Positions 1 through 6,949 of a DNA stretch of 15,155 bases are shown one piece after another; within the stretch, counting starts at the first letter, position 1; each line of letters opens with the position of its first letter. Under the pieces are notes generated by a model. That model saw nothing but the letters and a program-made list of their open reading frames with translations, was not told the DNA's origin and did no database searches. The position numbers and the translations under genes are program-made. This DNA is from Streptosporangiaceae bacterium (lineage in GTDB: Bacteria > Actinomycetota > Actinomycetes > Streptosporangiales > Streptosporangiaceae): contig JASIGD010000124.1 of NCBI GenBank assembly GCA_030045295.1, positions 1 through 15,155 on the forward strand, given 5' to 3'.

Positions 1-369
1 GCCGTTGGCGCCGCGCGCCGGCAGGGCTGGCGGGGTGCGTGCGCGCCGTGCCTGGTCGTGGCCAGCGGGGCGGCAGCCAGGCGCCGCCTGTCACGGGTGA
101 TCGCCAGGCAGCGCCCCCCGGCGGAGGCCTGGCTAAGCGAGCCGGAGGGCTTCAGCCTGCCGTCGAAGCACACCACCTTGGCCGCGCTGGCCGCCGGGAC
201 GTGCGTGTACGCACTCGGCGCCCGCGGTACCCTCGCGCGGGCGGCGCCGGTCGTGGCCGCTGCCGCAGTCGGCACCAGCCGTGTCTACCTGGGCGTGCAC
301 TGGCCCGCGGACGTGGTCGCGGGCTGGCTGTTCGCCGAGGGATGGCTGCGCCTGACCGCCCCGGACTGA
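1..369 (+). CDS. PAP2-family phosphatase, C-terminal part (5' end outside window)
   Basis: The reading frame is open from base 1, so this is the 3' end of a longer gene; an internal GTG at 58 is not needed as a start. The three PAP2 (type 2 phosphatidic acid phosphatase) motifs are visible in order: RQRP (about residues 36-39 of the visible part), LPSKHT with the catalytic His near residue 57, and SRVYLGVHWPAD with Arg, His and Asp near 94, 100 and 104. The stretches around the last motif are hydrophobic, as expected for a membrane enzyme of this family that removes phosphate from lipid phosphates or isoprenyl pyrophosphates. The substrate cannot be told. It stops 34 bases before the NUDIX gene, so the two could be co-transcribed. 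Confidence 0.88.
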   Translation, partial: AVGAARRQGWRGACAPCLVVASGAAARRRLSRVIARQRPPAEAWLSEPEGFSLPSKHTTLAALAAGTCVYALGARGTLARAAPVVAAAAVGTSRVYLGVHWPADVVAGWLFAEGWLRLTAPD

Positions 370-403
370 TCTGGCGACCCAGCTGAGGAGGAAGGAAACG
401 CTC

Positions 404-865
404 ATGAATTCGGTAGACCTGCGCTGCTCTGCCATCGTGTTCCGCGACGACACCGTGCTGCTGGTGCACCGCATCCGCAACGGCACCGACGACTGGGTGC
501 TGCCCGGCGGCACGCCACGTCCCGGCGAGAGCATGGCGGCCTGCGCCAGGCGGGAGACCCTGGAGGAAACGGGCCTGTCCGTGGATCCGGCGCGGGTCGC
601 GTTCGTCCTGGAAGCCCTCGGGCCCGGGTCTACGCTGCGCACCGTCGATCTGGTCTTCCTGGCGACGGCGGACGGGCACGGCGAGCCCGAGCCGGAGGAG
701 CCGGACATCGAAGCCCGGTTCGTCTCGCTTGACCTGCTGCCCGGGCTGGATGTCCGTCCGCCGCTCGCCGGCTACCTGCGCGCCTTGCGTGCTCGCGACG
801 GCGAGCCGACGGCCGCCTACTTGGGCAATCTCTGGCGCCCGCAGGGCGCGGCGCTACCTACGTGA
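404..865 (+). CDS. NUDIX hydrolase
   Basis: This 153-residue protein carries a complete NUDIX box at residues 36-58 (G, five residues, E42, seven residues, RE at 50-51, EE at 54-55, then TGL). The preceding WVLPGG is the usual lead-in. NUDIX enzymes hydrolyse nucleoside diphosphates linked to another group, using a metal held by the box glutamates; the substrate cannot be predicted here. The ATG at 404 has a strong purine-rich ribosome binding site (AGGAGGAAGGA, 386-396). The stop overlaps the GTG of the ASCH gene, indicating translational coupling. A close paralog lies at 10726-11190, sharing the DWVLPGGTPR segment, the HPPLAG/RPPLAG segment and a YxGNL ending. Confidence 0.9.
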   Translation: MNSVDLRCSAIVFRDDTVLLVHRIRNGTDDWVLPGGTPRPGESMAACARRETLEETGLSVDPARVAFVLEALGPGSTLRTVDLVFLATADGHGEPEPEEPDIEARFVSLDLLPGLDVRPPLAGYLRALRARDGEPTAAYLGNLWRPQGAALPT

Positions 866-1293
866 TCAGCGATTGGCGTCCGGCCGTGAAGGTGCTGACG
901 ATGCGGCAGCCGTGGGCCTGGGCGGTGATTTACGGCGGCAAGGACGTCGAGAACCGGCGGTGGAGAACTACGTACCGGGGCCTGCTGCTGATTCATGCCG
1001 GCAAGAATGCGGACCCCGACCCCGAGGCTTACCCCCGGCTGCTATGGACGATGGCCGACCCCGAGGCCTTCGCGCAGCCCAAACAGGCCTGGGAGGCACG
1101 AGAAGCGATCATCGGCTTTGTCTACCTGGCGGACGTCCTGACCGATTCCCCCAGCCCGTGGGCCACCGCGGGGCTGTATCACTGGGCGTTTGAGTTTCCC
1201 GCACCCGTTGACCCTCTCGTTCCCTGCCGGGGACGTCCTGGGCTGTGGGTTCCGCCCGCGGCCGTGGCGGAGAGACTGACCGGGGTGGTCTGA
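862..1293 (+). CDS. ASCH domain protein
   Basis: This 143-residue protein has the typical ASCH opening near residues 12-46: MRQPWAWAVIYGGKDVENR, then WRTTYRGLLLIHAGK. ASCH domains have a PUA-like fold and are thought to bind RNA or modified nucleosides; E. coli YqfB of this superfamily hydrolyses N4-acetylcytidine. No specific activity can be assigned here. The GTG at 862 overlaps the stop of the upstream NUDIX gene (GTGA), which favours coupled translation. An in-frame GTG at 886, giving MKVLTMRQPWA, would match the usual family start and is a fair alternative; neither has a clear ribosome binding site. A hairpin follows just after the stop, and the next gene is convergent. Confidence 0.85.
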   Translation: MISDWRPAVKVLTMRQPWAWAVIYGGKDVENRRWRTTYRGLLLIHAGKNADPDPEAYPRLLWTMADPEAFAQPKQAWEAREAIIGFVYLADVLTDSPSPWATAGLYHWAFEFPAPVDPLVPCRGRPGLWVPPAAVAERLTGVV

Positions 1294-1298
1294 GCACG

Positions 1299-1314
1299 CC
1301 TGCCTCCAGGCGGG
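1299..1314. terminator. Hairpin between convergent genes, possible terminator
   Basis: A 6-bp stem (CCTGCC with GGCGGG, one T-G wobble) with a 4-base loop begins six bases after the ASCH stop. It lies in the 54-base gap between two convergent genes. There is no T-tract, so intrinsic termination is plausible but not shown; actinobacterial terminators often lack one. Confidence 0.35.
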
Positions 1315-1347
1315 AGCTGCCTTCGCAGCGACGCGCTGTCCGCCATG

Positions 1348-2256
1348 TCAAGGTCGCGGGCTGGTAAGAGACGGATAGTAGTCCGCCGCCGCGAGCTGGG
1401 CACCGGAGAAGAACAAGGCCCACACGCTGCCCTTGACCGCCGGGTATTCCCTTACGTCCAGGCCCGCGTCCTCGGCCAGGGTGGCGAGCAGGTGCCGGAT
1501 CACGGCGCCGGGTGCGCACACGGCCGTGGCATCACCGGCGGCCGCAAGGGCAAGGATCCGGGACACGGCGCGCCTGGGACGTTCGGCATATTCCGCTTCG
1601 CCGAACGCCGGCTCGATCTCGACCGCCACCCCGAGCTCCGCGCCCAGCGGCCGCATGGTGTCCGCGAAACGGGCCTCGCCTGCCGAAAGCAACCGGGACG
1701 GCCCGAAGGCGGGCAACGTGCGGCGCAAAGCCTCCGCCTGTTCCCGTCCTTCGGCGTCCAGCAGGCGGTGACCCCCGGCGCCGCGCCCTCGCCCGGCAAG
1801 TGCAGCGCGGGCGTTGCGCACGAGCAGGACCGCAGAGCCAGAGCGGACGCTGTCGGCGAGCATCCCCAGCGCGCCGATCGCGTAGGCATCGCCCGGGTAG
1901 TCAAGCCGGGCGTCCGCCAACGGCACCCACGCCAGGTGGTCCACTTCCCTGGTCGGCCTGAACGGAGCGTCCGGGCCGTGCACCGCCCAGTACTCCACGG
2001 CCTTGGGGCCGCGGGCCGTGCGGTAATGCTCGACATCCAGCCGCTTCCCGGCAGTCACCCGGACCCCGGTTTCCTCGGCCACCTCCCGGCAGGCGGTGAC
2101 GAGCGGATGCTCGCCGCGGCGAAGCTTGCCCTTCGGCAGCGACCAGTCGTCGTACTCCGGCCGGTGCACCAGCGCCACCTCGACGGCCCCGCTGGCCGAC
2201 GATCTCCACAGCACCCCGCCGGCCGCCCGGATCATCCCGTCGCCATCACCATGCAT
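1348..2256 (-). CDS. MutT1-like NUDIX protein with degenerate histidine-phosphatase domain
   Basis: From the ATG at 2256 this is 302 residues. The N-terminal half has a full NUDIX box at residues 43-65 (GKLRRGE ... CREVAEETGV), preceded by AAGGVLWR as in mycobacterial MutT1. MutT1 enzymes clean up 8-oxo-guanine nucleotides and diadenosine polyphosphates, and their second domain is a histidine phosphatase. Here that second domain is recognisable (VLLVRNARA, LDAEGREQAEALR, RLLSAGEARFADT) but the catalytic His of the RHG/RHA motif is Asn148 (codon AAC), and the second core His is replaced in CAPGAVI (Pro249). The phosphatase half is therefore probably inactive. The start is uncertain: the frame is open to a GTG at 2337, with other ATGs at 2271 and 2235. 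The ATG at 2256 has AGAAGG close upstream, but the 2235 ATG (MIRAAGG) best fits the family. Confidence 0.85.
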   Translation of the reverse strand: MHGDGDGMIRAAGGVLWRSSASGAVEVALVHRPEYDDWSLPKGKLRRGEHPLVTACREVAEETGVRVTAGKRLDVEHYRTARGPKAVEYWAVHGPDAPFRPTREVDHLAWVPLADARLDYPGDAYAIGALGMLADSVRSGSAVLLVRNARAALAGRGRGAGGHRLLDAEGREQAEALRRTLPAFGPSRLLSAGEARFADTMRPLGAELGVAVEIEPAFGEAEYAERPRRAVSRILALAAAGDATAVCAPGAVIRHLLATLAEDAGLDVREYPAVKGSVWALFFSGAQLAAADYYPSLTSPRP

Positions 2257-2379
2257 GATCCTTCTGCCCATCACAAGCTGGCCAGCAGGACCCATCGGCC
2301 ATACGGCAAGCGAGCGCACCCGCGAACGCCGACGCACTCCCGGCGGGATCCATCACCGGGCGGCACACGCCGCTAGTTG

Positions 2380-2409
2380 ACGATACGGCCGGCCGGCCCG
2401 ACGAGTCCA
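2380..2409 (-). promoter_or_regulatory. Possible promoter of the MutT1-like gene
   Basis: On the minus strand, TGGACT (2409-2404) and TATCGT (2385-2380) are 18 bases apart. Each matches four of six bases of the housekeeping sigma consensus. Transcription would start near 2373, upstream of every candidate start codon of the MutT1-like gene. The region 2257-2515 between this gene and the GTPase stop shows no other gene. Confidence 0.35.
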
Positions 2410-2515
2410 GCGCGGATCAGGCACGGCCCGCCGCTGGAGCCGTGGTCCCGGCGGCGACTGCGTGGTACCAGGCCAGCACTGCCCGCCGGGTTCCCGCTGA
2501 TCGCCTGATCGACCC

Positions 2516-4939
2516 TCAGCCCTCGGTGTCGGCCCAGGTCTGGGTGAGGGCGGACAGGCTAGCGAGGCGGCGGAGGGCGCCGAGATAGGCACGGGATTCC
2601 TCCTCGGTCACCAGCCCTCTGTGCAGCGCTTCGCGCTTGAGCGCGTAGGCGCGCATGTCCTCGCGATCGCGGCGCAGCGCGCCGGCCAGCGCGCGGACCA
2701 TCGCCCGCCCGGTATCGGGCGGGGGGCCTGCCGCAAGCGCCAGCGCCAGGTGCCGCAGGCACAGCACCGCCGCGGCGGGCGCGGCTGGTACCTGCCCGAC
2801 GGCCTCGCTGACCGCCTTGCTCTCGCGTTCGGCCAGCGCCGCGCACAGCGGGCACGTGCCGGGCTGCGGGGCAACGGCGGCCACGCGGCTAGCCAGGTCG
2901 GCGACGGTGCCGTCTTGCTCGCTGATGGATTCCAGCGCGTCGGCCACGGCGCCGGCCAGCTTCGGGTAGCCGGCGGAGATGCCTAGAGGGGAGGCGATGG
3001 CGGCGTATTGCCAGGTATGCAACGGGCAGAACCCGCCCGCCAGCGCATGCCGCTCCTGGTCACCGTCGTAGGTGGCGAGCCGGAACTGGCTGCGGCGAAG
3101 GTAACCGGTAAGCGTTGCCTGCATCTGCTCGCACACCATGCAGCCGTCCGCCTGCGCGCTGGCGGCCGGCGCGAGCTCGGCGTCGGCGGCCTCGCCCAGG
3201 CGCGGCAGCTCCGCGGCGTCCAGCGCCGCCTTGAAGCCGGCCAGCCGGTCGGCGAGGCCGTCAAGCGCCGCGAGGTCCTCATCGCGCGGCACCGACTGAA
3301 GGTGGCGGCGGAAACGATCTGCCGCCTCGCGCATCTGCCGGCCAGCCTGATCGTCCAGCCTCTCGGCCCAGTCCCTGGCCGCTTCCTGGAACGCGACACG
3401 CGCACGTTCGTCAAATGCGGCGATCGCGGCGGTGAGCGCGTCCTCCAGATGGCGCCGGACCTCCGCGCCGGCGGTACTGGCCTTGCGGCGGGACCGTCGC
3501 GGCATCTGCACCGGGACCGCCCACTCCGGCACCGGGACCAGGAGCGCGGGAACGTCTTCGGCCGACCAGCCCGCGGGCTCGCGACGGTCATCGACGCCCG
3601 CCAGGCCCGCGATCCCGGCGCCCACCACGCCTGGTGAGCGCGATATGGCGAGCAGCTCGCCGATCTGGCCGGCCACCATGCCGGTGAGCAGTTCGTGCAC
3701 CTCGCCCAGCCGCCGGTCCAGCCAGGCGCCGGCGATGTCACGCCCGGCGTCCTCCAGCCTGCTCCCGGCTTCCCCCAGCACGCTGCGGACGGTGCCGTTG
3801 CCGGCGGCAGCCAGCAAGTCGTCGGCGCGCGGCTCGATCAGGTCCCGCAGGCTCGCCTGCCACGCGTGGCTTCGGGCCGTGAGCAGTTCCGGCAAGCCGG
3901 TATCGATCCGGCCGGTGATCTTGGCCGCCACGGCGCTGCGTTGCCGGCTCAGCTCGGCCATCCGCGTGTCGAAGGCGGCCAGCACCGCTGAAGGGTCGGG
4001 GCCCCCGTCCAGGCGGAGCCGGCCGAGCCGCAGGTCGCACCGCTGGCCGGAAACCAGGCCGACGGCGCGATCGGCGATATTGCCGAGGATCACGCGCGTC
4101 TTGCCCGTGGTCAGGATTTCGTCCAGCGTGGCGCGAAGCGGCGGGAGACCGCTGCCGGACAATCGCCCGCGGTCACCCTGAACGACCGCCTCCAGCGCCT
4201 CCAGCGCCGACAAGGCAAACAAGCGCGGCTCCCCGATCCCCAGATCCTCGCGGACGCGGCGGCGCACGAACTCCGCCGCTTGGGCGGCGTCACGATCCGA
4301 GACCAGGTCGCGCTTGTTGAGCACGAGGAACAGCCGACCCGCGTGCCGGGCAGTATCGGCAACGAAACCGGCCTCGGCCTCGGTCAGCGGCGAGTCGAAG
4401 CCGGTCACGAAGATCACCGCGTCGGCCTCGGGCAGGAACTGCCTGGTGGTCGCGGTGTTGATCTCGATGGCGGACCCGACGCCGGGAGTGTCGACGAACT
4501 CGAACCCCAGCCGCAGGATCTCCGCCGGAATCTCGACCTGCACCGACACCACCTGCAGTTCGGCACGCCTGGTGCTCGCCTGCGCAACGAAATCGGCCAC
4601 CTCGGCCAGCGGCACCTCGACGGGCAGCGGCGATCCCCGGCGGTGCACGATCGCCCGGGGCCTGCTGCCGAACCGCACCGTCGTGATCACCGAGGTCATC
4701 GGCAGCGCCCCCATCGGCAGATAAGGGCCGCCGAGCAGCGCGTTCATCAGCGTCGTCTTACCGCGGCTGAACTGGCCGACGACGGCCAGCTGGAACCGGT
4801 CGGCAGCCAGCCGCGCCAGCAGGTCCCTGGCCTGCTTCTCGGCCAGCTGATCTCGGGACGCCCGCGCCACGTGCAGCGCGGCGCGGATCAGGTCGCCGAG
4901 CTCAAGACGGCGGTCCCGGTAGGTCCTCAGCCCGCTCAC
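2516..4939 (-). CDS. Dynamin-like GTPase with C-terminal double CxxC...CxxH region
   Basis: This 807-residue protein starts with a dynamin-type GTPase domain: P-loop GQFSRGKTT at 55-63, the switch threonines of MTSVITT near 81-87, DTPG at 150-153 and NKRD at 208-211. Bacterial dynamin-like proteins bind and reshape membranes, hydrolysing GTP. A long, Arg/Glu/Ala-rich, probably helical middle follows (about 220-590). The C-terminal quarter carries two similar clusters: C600xxC603 with C638xxH641, and C696xxC699 with C727xxH730. These look like metal-binding sites and resemble the Cys pattern of DUF6062-type proteins; I am not certain of that family name. No transmembrane segment is obvious. 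The GTG start has only a weak ribosome binding site. Its leader contains the repeat found also before the MFS gene. Precise role unknown. Confidence 0.88.
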   Translation of the reverse strand: MSGLRTYRDRRLELGDLIRAALHVARASRDQLAEKQARDLLARLAADRFQLAVVGQFSRGKTTLMNALLGGPYLPMGALPMTSVITTVRFGSRPRAIVHRRGSPLPVEVPLAEVADFVAQASTRRAELQVVSVQVEIPAEILRLGFEFVDTPGVGSAIEINTATTRQFLPEADAVIFVTGFDSPLTEAEAGFVADTARHAGRLFLVLNKRDLVSDRDAAQAAEFVRRRVREDLGIGEPRLFALSALEALEAVVQGDRGRLSGSGLPPLRATLDEILTTGKTRVILGNIADRAVGLVSGQRCDLRLGRLRLDGGPDPSAVLAAFDTRMAELSRQRSAVAAKITGRIDTGLPELLTARSHAWQASLRDLIEPRADDLLAAAGNGTVRSVLGEAGSRLEDAGRDIAGAWLDRRLGEVHELLTGMVAGQIGELLAISRSPGVVGAGIAGLAGVDDRREPAGWSAEDVPALLVPVPEWAVPVQMPRRSRRKASTAGAEVRRHLEDALTAAIAAFDERARVAFQEAARDWAERLDDQAGRQMREAADRFRRHLQSVPRDEDLAALDGLADRLAGFKAALDAAELPRLGEAADAELAPAASAQADGCMVCEQMQATLTGYLRRSQFRLATYDGDQERHALAGGFCPLHTWQYAAIASPLGISAGYPKLAGAVADALESISEQDGTVADLASRVAAVAPQPGTCPLCAALAERESKAVSEAVGQVPAAPAAAVLCLRHLALALAAGPPPDTGRAMVRALAGALRRDREDMRAYALKREALHRGLVTEEESRAYLGALRRLASLSALTQTWADTEG

Positions 4940-4989
4940 CGCGACCGCCCGGGAACAGGATCAGCGGGGACTCGCGACAGGGCTGACGG

Positions 4990-5088
4990 CATGCGACCCT
5001 CCGGACTGTGGCCAGGGACCGTCAGCGGGCCGCTTCCACGGCCGCGAGTCCAAGGTGAGCCCCATCACCCCTGCCTGTCCATTCTGCC
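4990..5088 (-). repeat. Leader repeat, copy A (upstream of the dynamin-like GTPase gene)
   Basis: This 99-base block matches 6750-6850 at about 75% by hand alignment with two single-base gaps. It includes an identical run of 18 bases (around GGCCAGGGACCGTCAGC) and one of 15 (around GAGCCCCATCACCCC). It ends about 50 bases before the GTPase start codon. The two gaps shift any reading frame, so it is not a conserved peptide. The sense strand is assigned as minus because the hairpin pairs best there. Confidence 0.75.
5052..5071 (-). promoter_or_regulatory. Conserved leader hairpin, copy A
   Basis: On the minus strand GGGGTGA and TCACCTT form seven pairs (two G-U) around a six-base loop TGGGGC. 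Copy B has the same loop and the same 5' arm, with a different but still pairing 3' arm. On the plus strand only five of the seven pairs survive, which points to a minus-strand transcript, i.e. the leader of the GTPase mRNA. Confidence 0.5.
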
Positions 5089-5206
5089 AGAGCCCCGTCG
5101 CGGCGTCCCGGTGGCAGAGTTGCGTTCGCTGTAACGTTGGCCCCGAGGCGGAGGGGCCCGCCTGACGCCGCGGAGATGCCGCCAACGGTCCCTGCCTGGA
5201 CGGCGT

Positions 5207-5211
5207 GGAGG
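5207..5211 (+). promoter_or_regulatory. Ribosome binding site deciding the start at 5217
   Basis: GGAGG sits five bases before GTG 5217. The in-frame GTG at 5205 lies in front of this site and the one at 5226 is 14 bases beyond it, so 5217 is preferred. Confidence 0.6.
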
Positions 5212-5216
5212 CCGCT

Positions 5217-5489
5217 GTGGCCAAGGTGAGCGAGGACGAGGTCCTGCTGCTGTGGCGGGCGCTGATGGCGTTCCGGTCCGGTAAGCGTCCGGCCTGCGAG
5301 GCGACGGGGAAGCCGCCGCGCAGCCCGTGCCCTCTGTATCACCAGTGCCCCCGCTGGCCCGGGCCGGACGACTACTACGCGGTGATGGAGGAAACACCGG
5401 AGCAAACCGAGCAACGGCGCTCGGCTTGGCCGTGCAGCAGGCTCGCGGGCTTGCTGTCACCCGAGCTGCGGCGCATCGGACCCCGCTGA
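5217..5489 (+). CDS. Small cysteine-containing protein of unknown function
   Basis: This 90-residue product begins MAKVSEDEVLLLWRAL, and its codons are strongly GC-biased at third positions like the neighbouring genes, so it is probably real. It has a short charged/hydrophobic N-terminal helix. A Cys-containing centre follows: C27, then C38 and C44 in PCPLYHQCPRW, with a fourth Cys in AWPCSRL near residue 74. This could be a metal site, but I recognise no family. No signal peptide or membrane segment is evident. It is divergent from the dynamin-like GTPase gene, with the leader repeat between them, and convergent with the MFS gene 25 bases downstream. A TAACGT at 5132-5137 could be a -10 element, without a good -35. 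Confidence 0.6.
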   Translation: MAKVSEDEVLLLWRALMAFRSGKRPACEATGKPPRSPCPLYHQCPRWPGPDDYYAVMEETPEQTEQRRSAWPCSRLAGLLSPELRRIGPR

Positions 5490-5514
5490 GCGGTGCTCCC
5501 CGGACGGGCGGCTT

Positions 5515-6708
5515 TCACGCTGGCATCCGCTTGCGGACCATCAGGATCAGCGGGATCCCGGCGAACTCCGCGACCATCGAGAACACGACGATGGCGACCA
5601 GGGATACGTTGAACAACGCGCCGATGACGATGCTGCCGGCAACCCACGCGATGCCGTACACGCCAGTGAACAGACCGTAGCCGGAGGCGCGCCGGTCCGG
5701 GGCAATCATCGGGGCGACCGCCGCGGGGATGATCGACTCCTGCACTCCCATCCCCAGGCCCCACAATGAAGCGCCCACCAGGCAGGACCAGAACCCGCCG
5801 AGGAATACCAGCGGAGCGTAACCCGCCGTGACGACGATCAGCGGGATGAGCACGCCGATCCCGACCCGGTCGAAGATGCGCCCGAGCAGCAGCGACCCAG
5901 CGCCGCTCACAGCCATCGCTGCCGCGTAGAACACTGGGATCAGCGGTGCGGACACGGTACCAGCGCGGGCGAAGTGATAGGAGATGAGCGGGAAATCGGC
6001 AAAGCCGGCCCCGGCCAGCGCCGCGGCGGCAAGGTAGAGCCAGAACACGCGGGGCAGGCCAGCGGTAGTGACCTGGGCCGGGCCAGCCGTCAGGTCCTGA
6101 GGCCGCGGGTAGAACAGGCGCGCTACCGCCAGCAGCGACAGCGTGATCACGGCGGGGACCGCCAGCGCCGCGAAGGCGATCTTGTAGTCGTGCCGGGTCA
6201 TCACCAGCACCAGGGCCACGAACAGCGGGCCGAACATGGCGCCGAACTGGTCGAGCGCCTCGTGCACCCCGAACGCCCGCCCGTACCCGATGTCCGTGGC
6301 GGCGTGCGAGAGCATCGCGTCCCTGGGCGGGTTCCTCGTCGCCTTCCCGACCCGTTCCAGGATGATCAGAAGCGCGGCCACCTGCCAGTTCCCGGCCAGC
6401 GCGAGCAGCGGTACCACCGACATCTGCAGGACGTAGCCGCCGATGGTGATCGGCCAGTACCGCCCGGTGCGGTCGGCGCCACGCCCGGAAAACAGCCGCA
6501 GGCCGTATCCGAGGAACTCGCCGACCCCGCTGATGGCGCTGATCGCGAACGCCCCGGCGCCAAGCAGGCCCAGGTACGGGCCCACGATGCTTCGTGAACC
6601 CTCGTACGTGAAGTCGGCGAAAAAGCTCATGACGCCGACCATGACCACGAACTTCAGCGCCGGCGAGGTATCGGCGACCCGCTGCCTGATGCTCATCGCA
6701 ACGGCCAC
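5515..6708 (-). CDS. MFS transporter, substrate unknown
   Basis: This 397-residue, strongly hydrophobic protein has the length and repeated membrane segments of a 12-helix major facilitator. The loop between helices 2 and 3 has the MFS motif A form GRGADRTGRYWPIT. A second conserved stretch, ERVGKATRNPPRDAMLSHA followed by GRAFGVHEALDQ, marks a subgroup seen across bacteria and archaea whose substrates are not defined by sequence. The C-terminal half includes GLGMGVQESIIPAAVAPM. The GTG at 6708 has GGCAGG close upstream; an ATG at 6696 is an alternative. The leader carries copy B of the repeat, so it may be regulated together with the dynamin-like GTPase gene. Confidence 0.9.
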   Translation of the reverse strand: MAVAMSIRQRVADTSPALKFVVMVGVMSFFADFTYEGSRSIVGPYLGLLGAGAFAISAISGVGEFLGYGLRLFSGRGADRTGRYWPITIGGYVLQMSVVPLLALAGNWQVAALLIILERVGKATRNPPRDAMLSHAATDIGYGRAFGVHEALDQFGAMFGPLFVALVLVMTRHDYKIAFAALAVPAVITLSLLAVARLFYPRPQDLTAGPAQVTTAGLPRVFWLYLAAAALAGAGFADFPLISYHFARAGTVSAPLIPVFYAAAMAVSGAGSLLLGRIFDRVGIGVLIPLIVVTAGYAPLVFLGGFWSCLVGASLWGLGMGVQESIIPAAVAPMIAPDRRASGYGLFTGVYGIAWVAGSIVIGALFNVSLVAIVVFSMVAEFAGIPLILMVRKRMPA

Positions 6709-6749
6709 GACCTGCCGCTAGCCGCCGGGTCCGTCCGGCTCGCTGGCAC

Positions 6750-6850
6750 CATGCGACCTCCTGGCTCCTGGCCAGGGACCGTCAGCTGGACATCTTCCGT
6801 GCCCGCGATTCCGGGGCGAGCCCCATCACCCCTGTGGTCACCATTCTGCC
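6750..6850 (-). repeat. Leader repeat, copy B (upstream of the MFS gene)
   Basis: This 101-base block matches copy A at 4990-5088. It sits in the equivalent place: a divergent intergenic region, ending about 42 bases before the start codon of the minus-strand gene. The best conserved blocks are the outer CATGCGACC and CCATTCTGCC, the hairpin arms and loop, and the 18-base run near 6769-6786. Confidence 0.75.
6813..6832 (-). promoter_or_regulatory. Conserved leader hairpin, copy B
   Basis: On the minus strand GGGGTGA and TCGCCCC form seven pairs (one U-G) around the loop TGGGGC, identical to copy A. The three bases that differ from copy A (G for A, and C for T twice) all keep pairing. The hairpin lies about 105 bases from the MFS start, against about 113 bases in copy A. 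Confidence 0.5.
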
Positions 6851-6939
6851 ATCGTTGCGGCGCGGTAAAGTGACCTTAGGTGATGAAGCCCGCCTGAACC
6901 GCCGCCGTGGCTGATGGCTTCTACCGGACTCGAGCCGGT

Positions 6940-6944
6940 GGAGG
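6940..6944 (+). promoter_or_regulatory. Ribosome binding site deciding the start at 6950
   Basis: GGAGG sits five bases before ATG 6950. The earlier in-frame ATG at 6914 has no such site, so the shorter protein is preferred. Confidence 0.65.
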
Positions 6945-6949
6945 CGCGA

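Noticed and set aside
4961..5224. Minus-strand open frame whose end (GVMGLTLDSRPWK) resembles the end of another minus-strand frame at 6782-8089 (GVMGLAPESRARK)
   Set aside because: The likeness comes from the shared leader repeat. Two single-base gaps break the frame on either side of the matching part, and the differences do not favour synonymous positions, so a conserved peptide is unlikely.
6914..6949. Upstream ATG giving the first MutS-like protein 12 extra residues
   Set aside because: No ribosome binding site in front of it, while ATG 6950 has GGAGG at ideal spacing.
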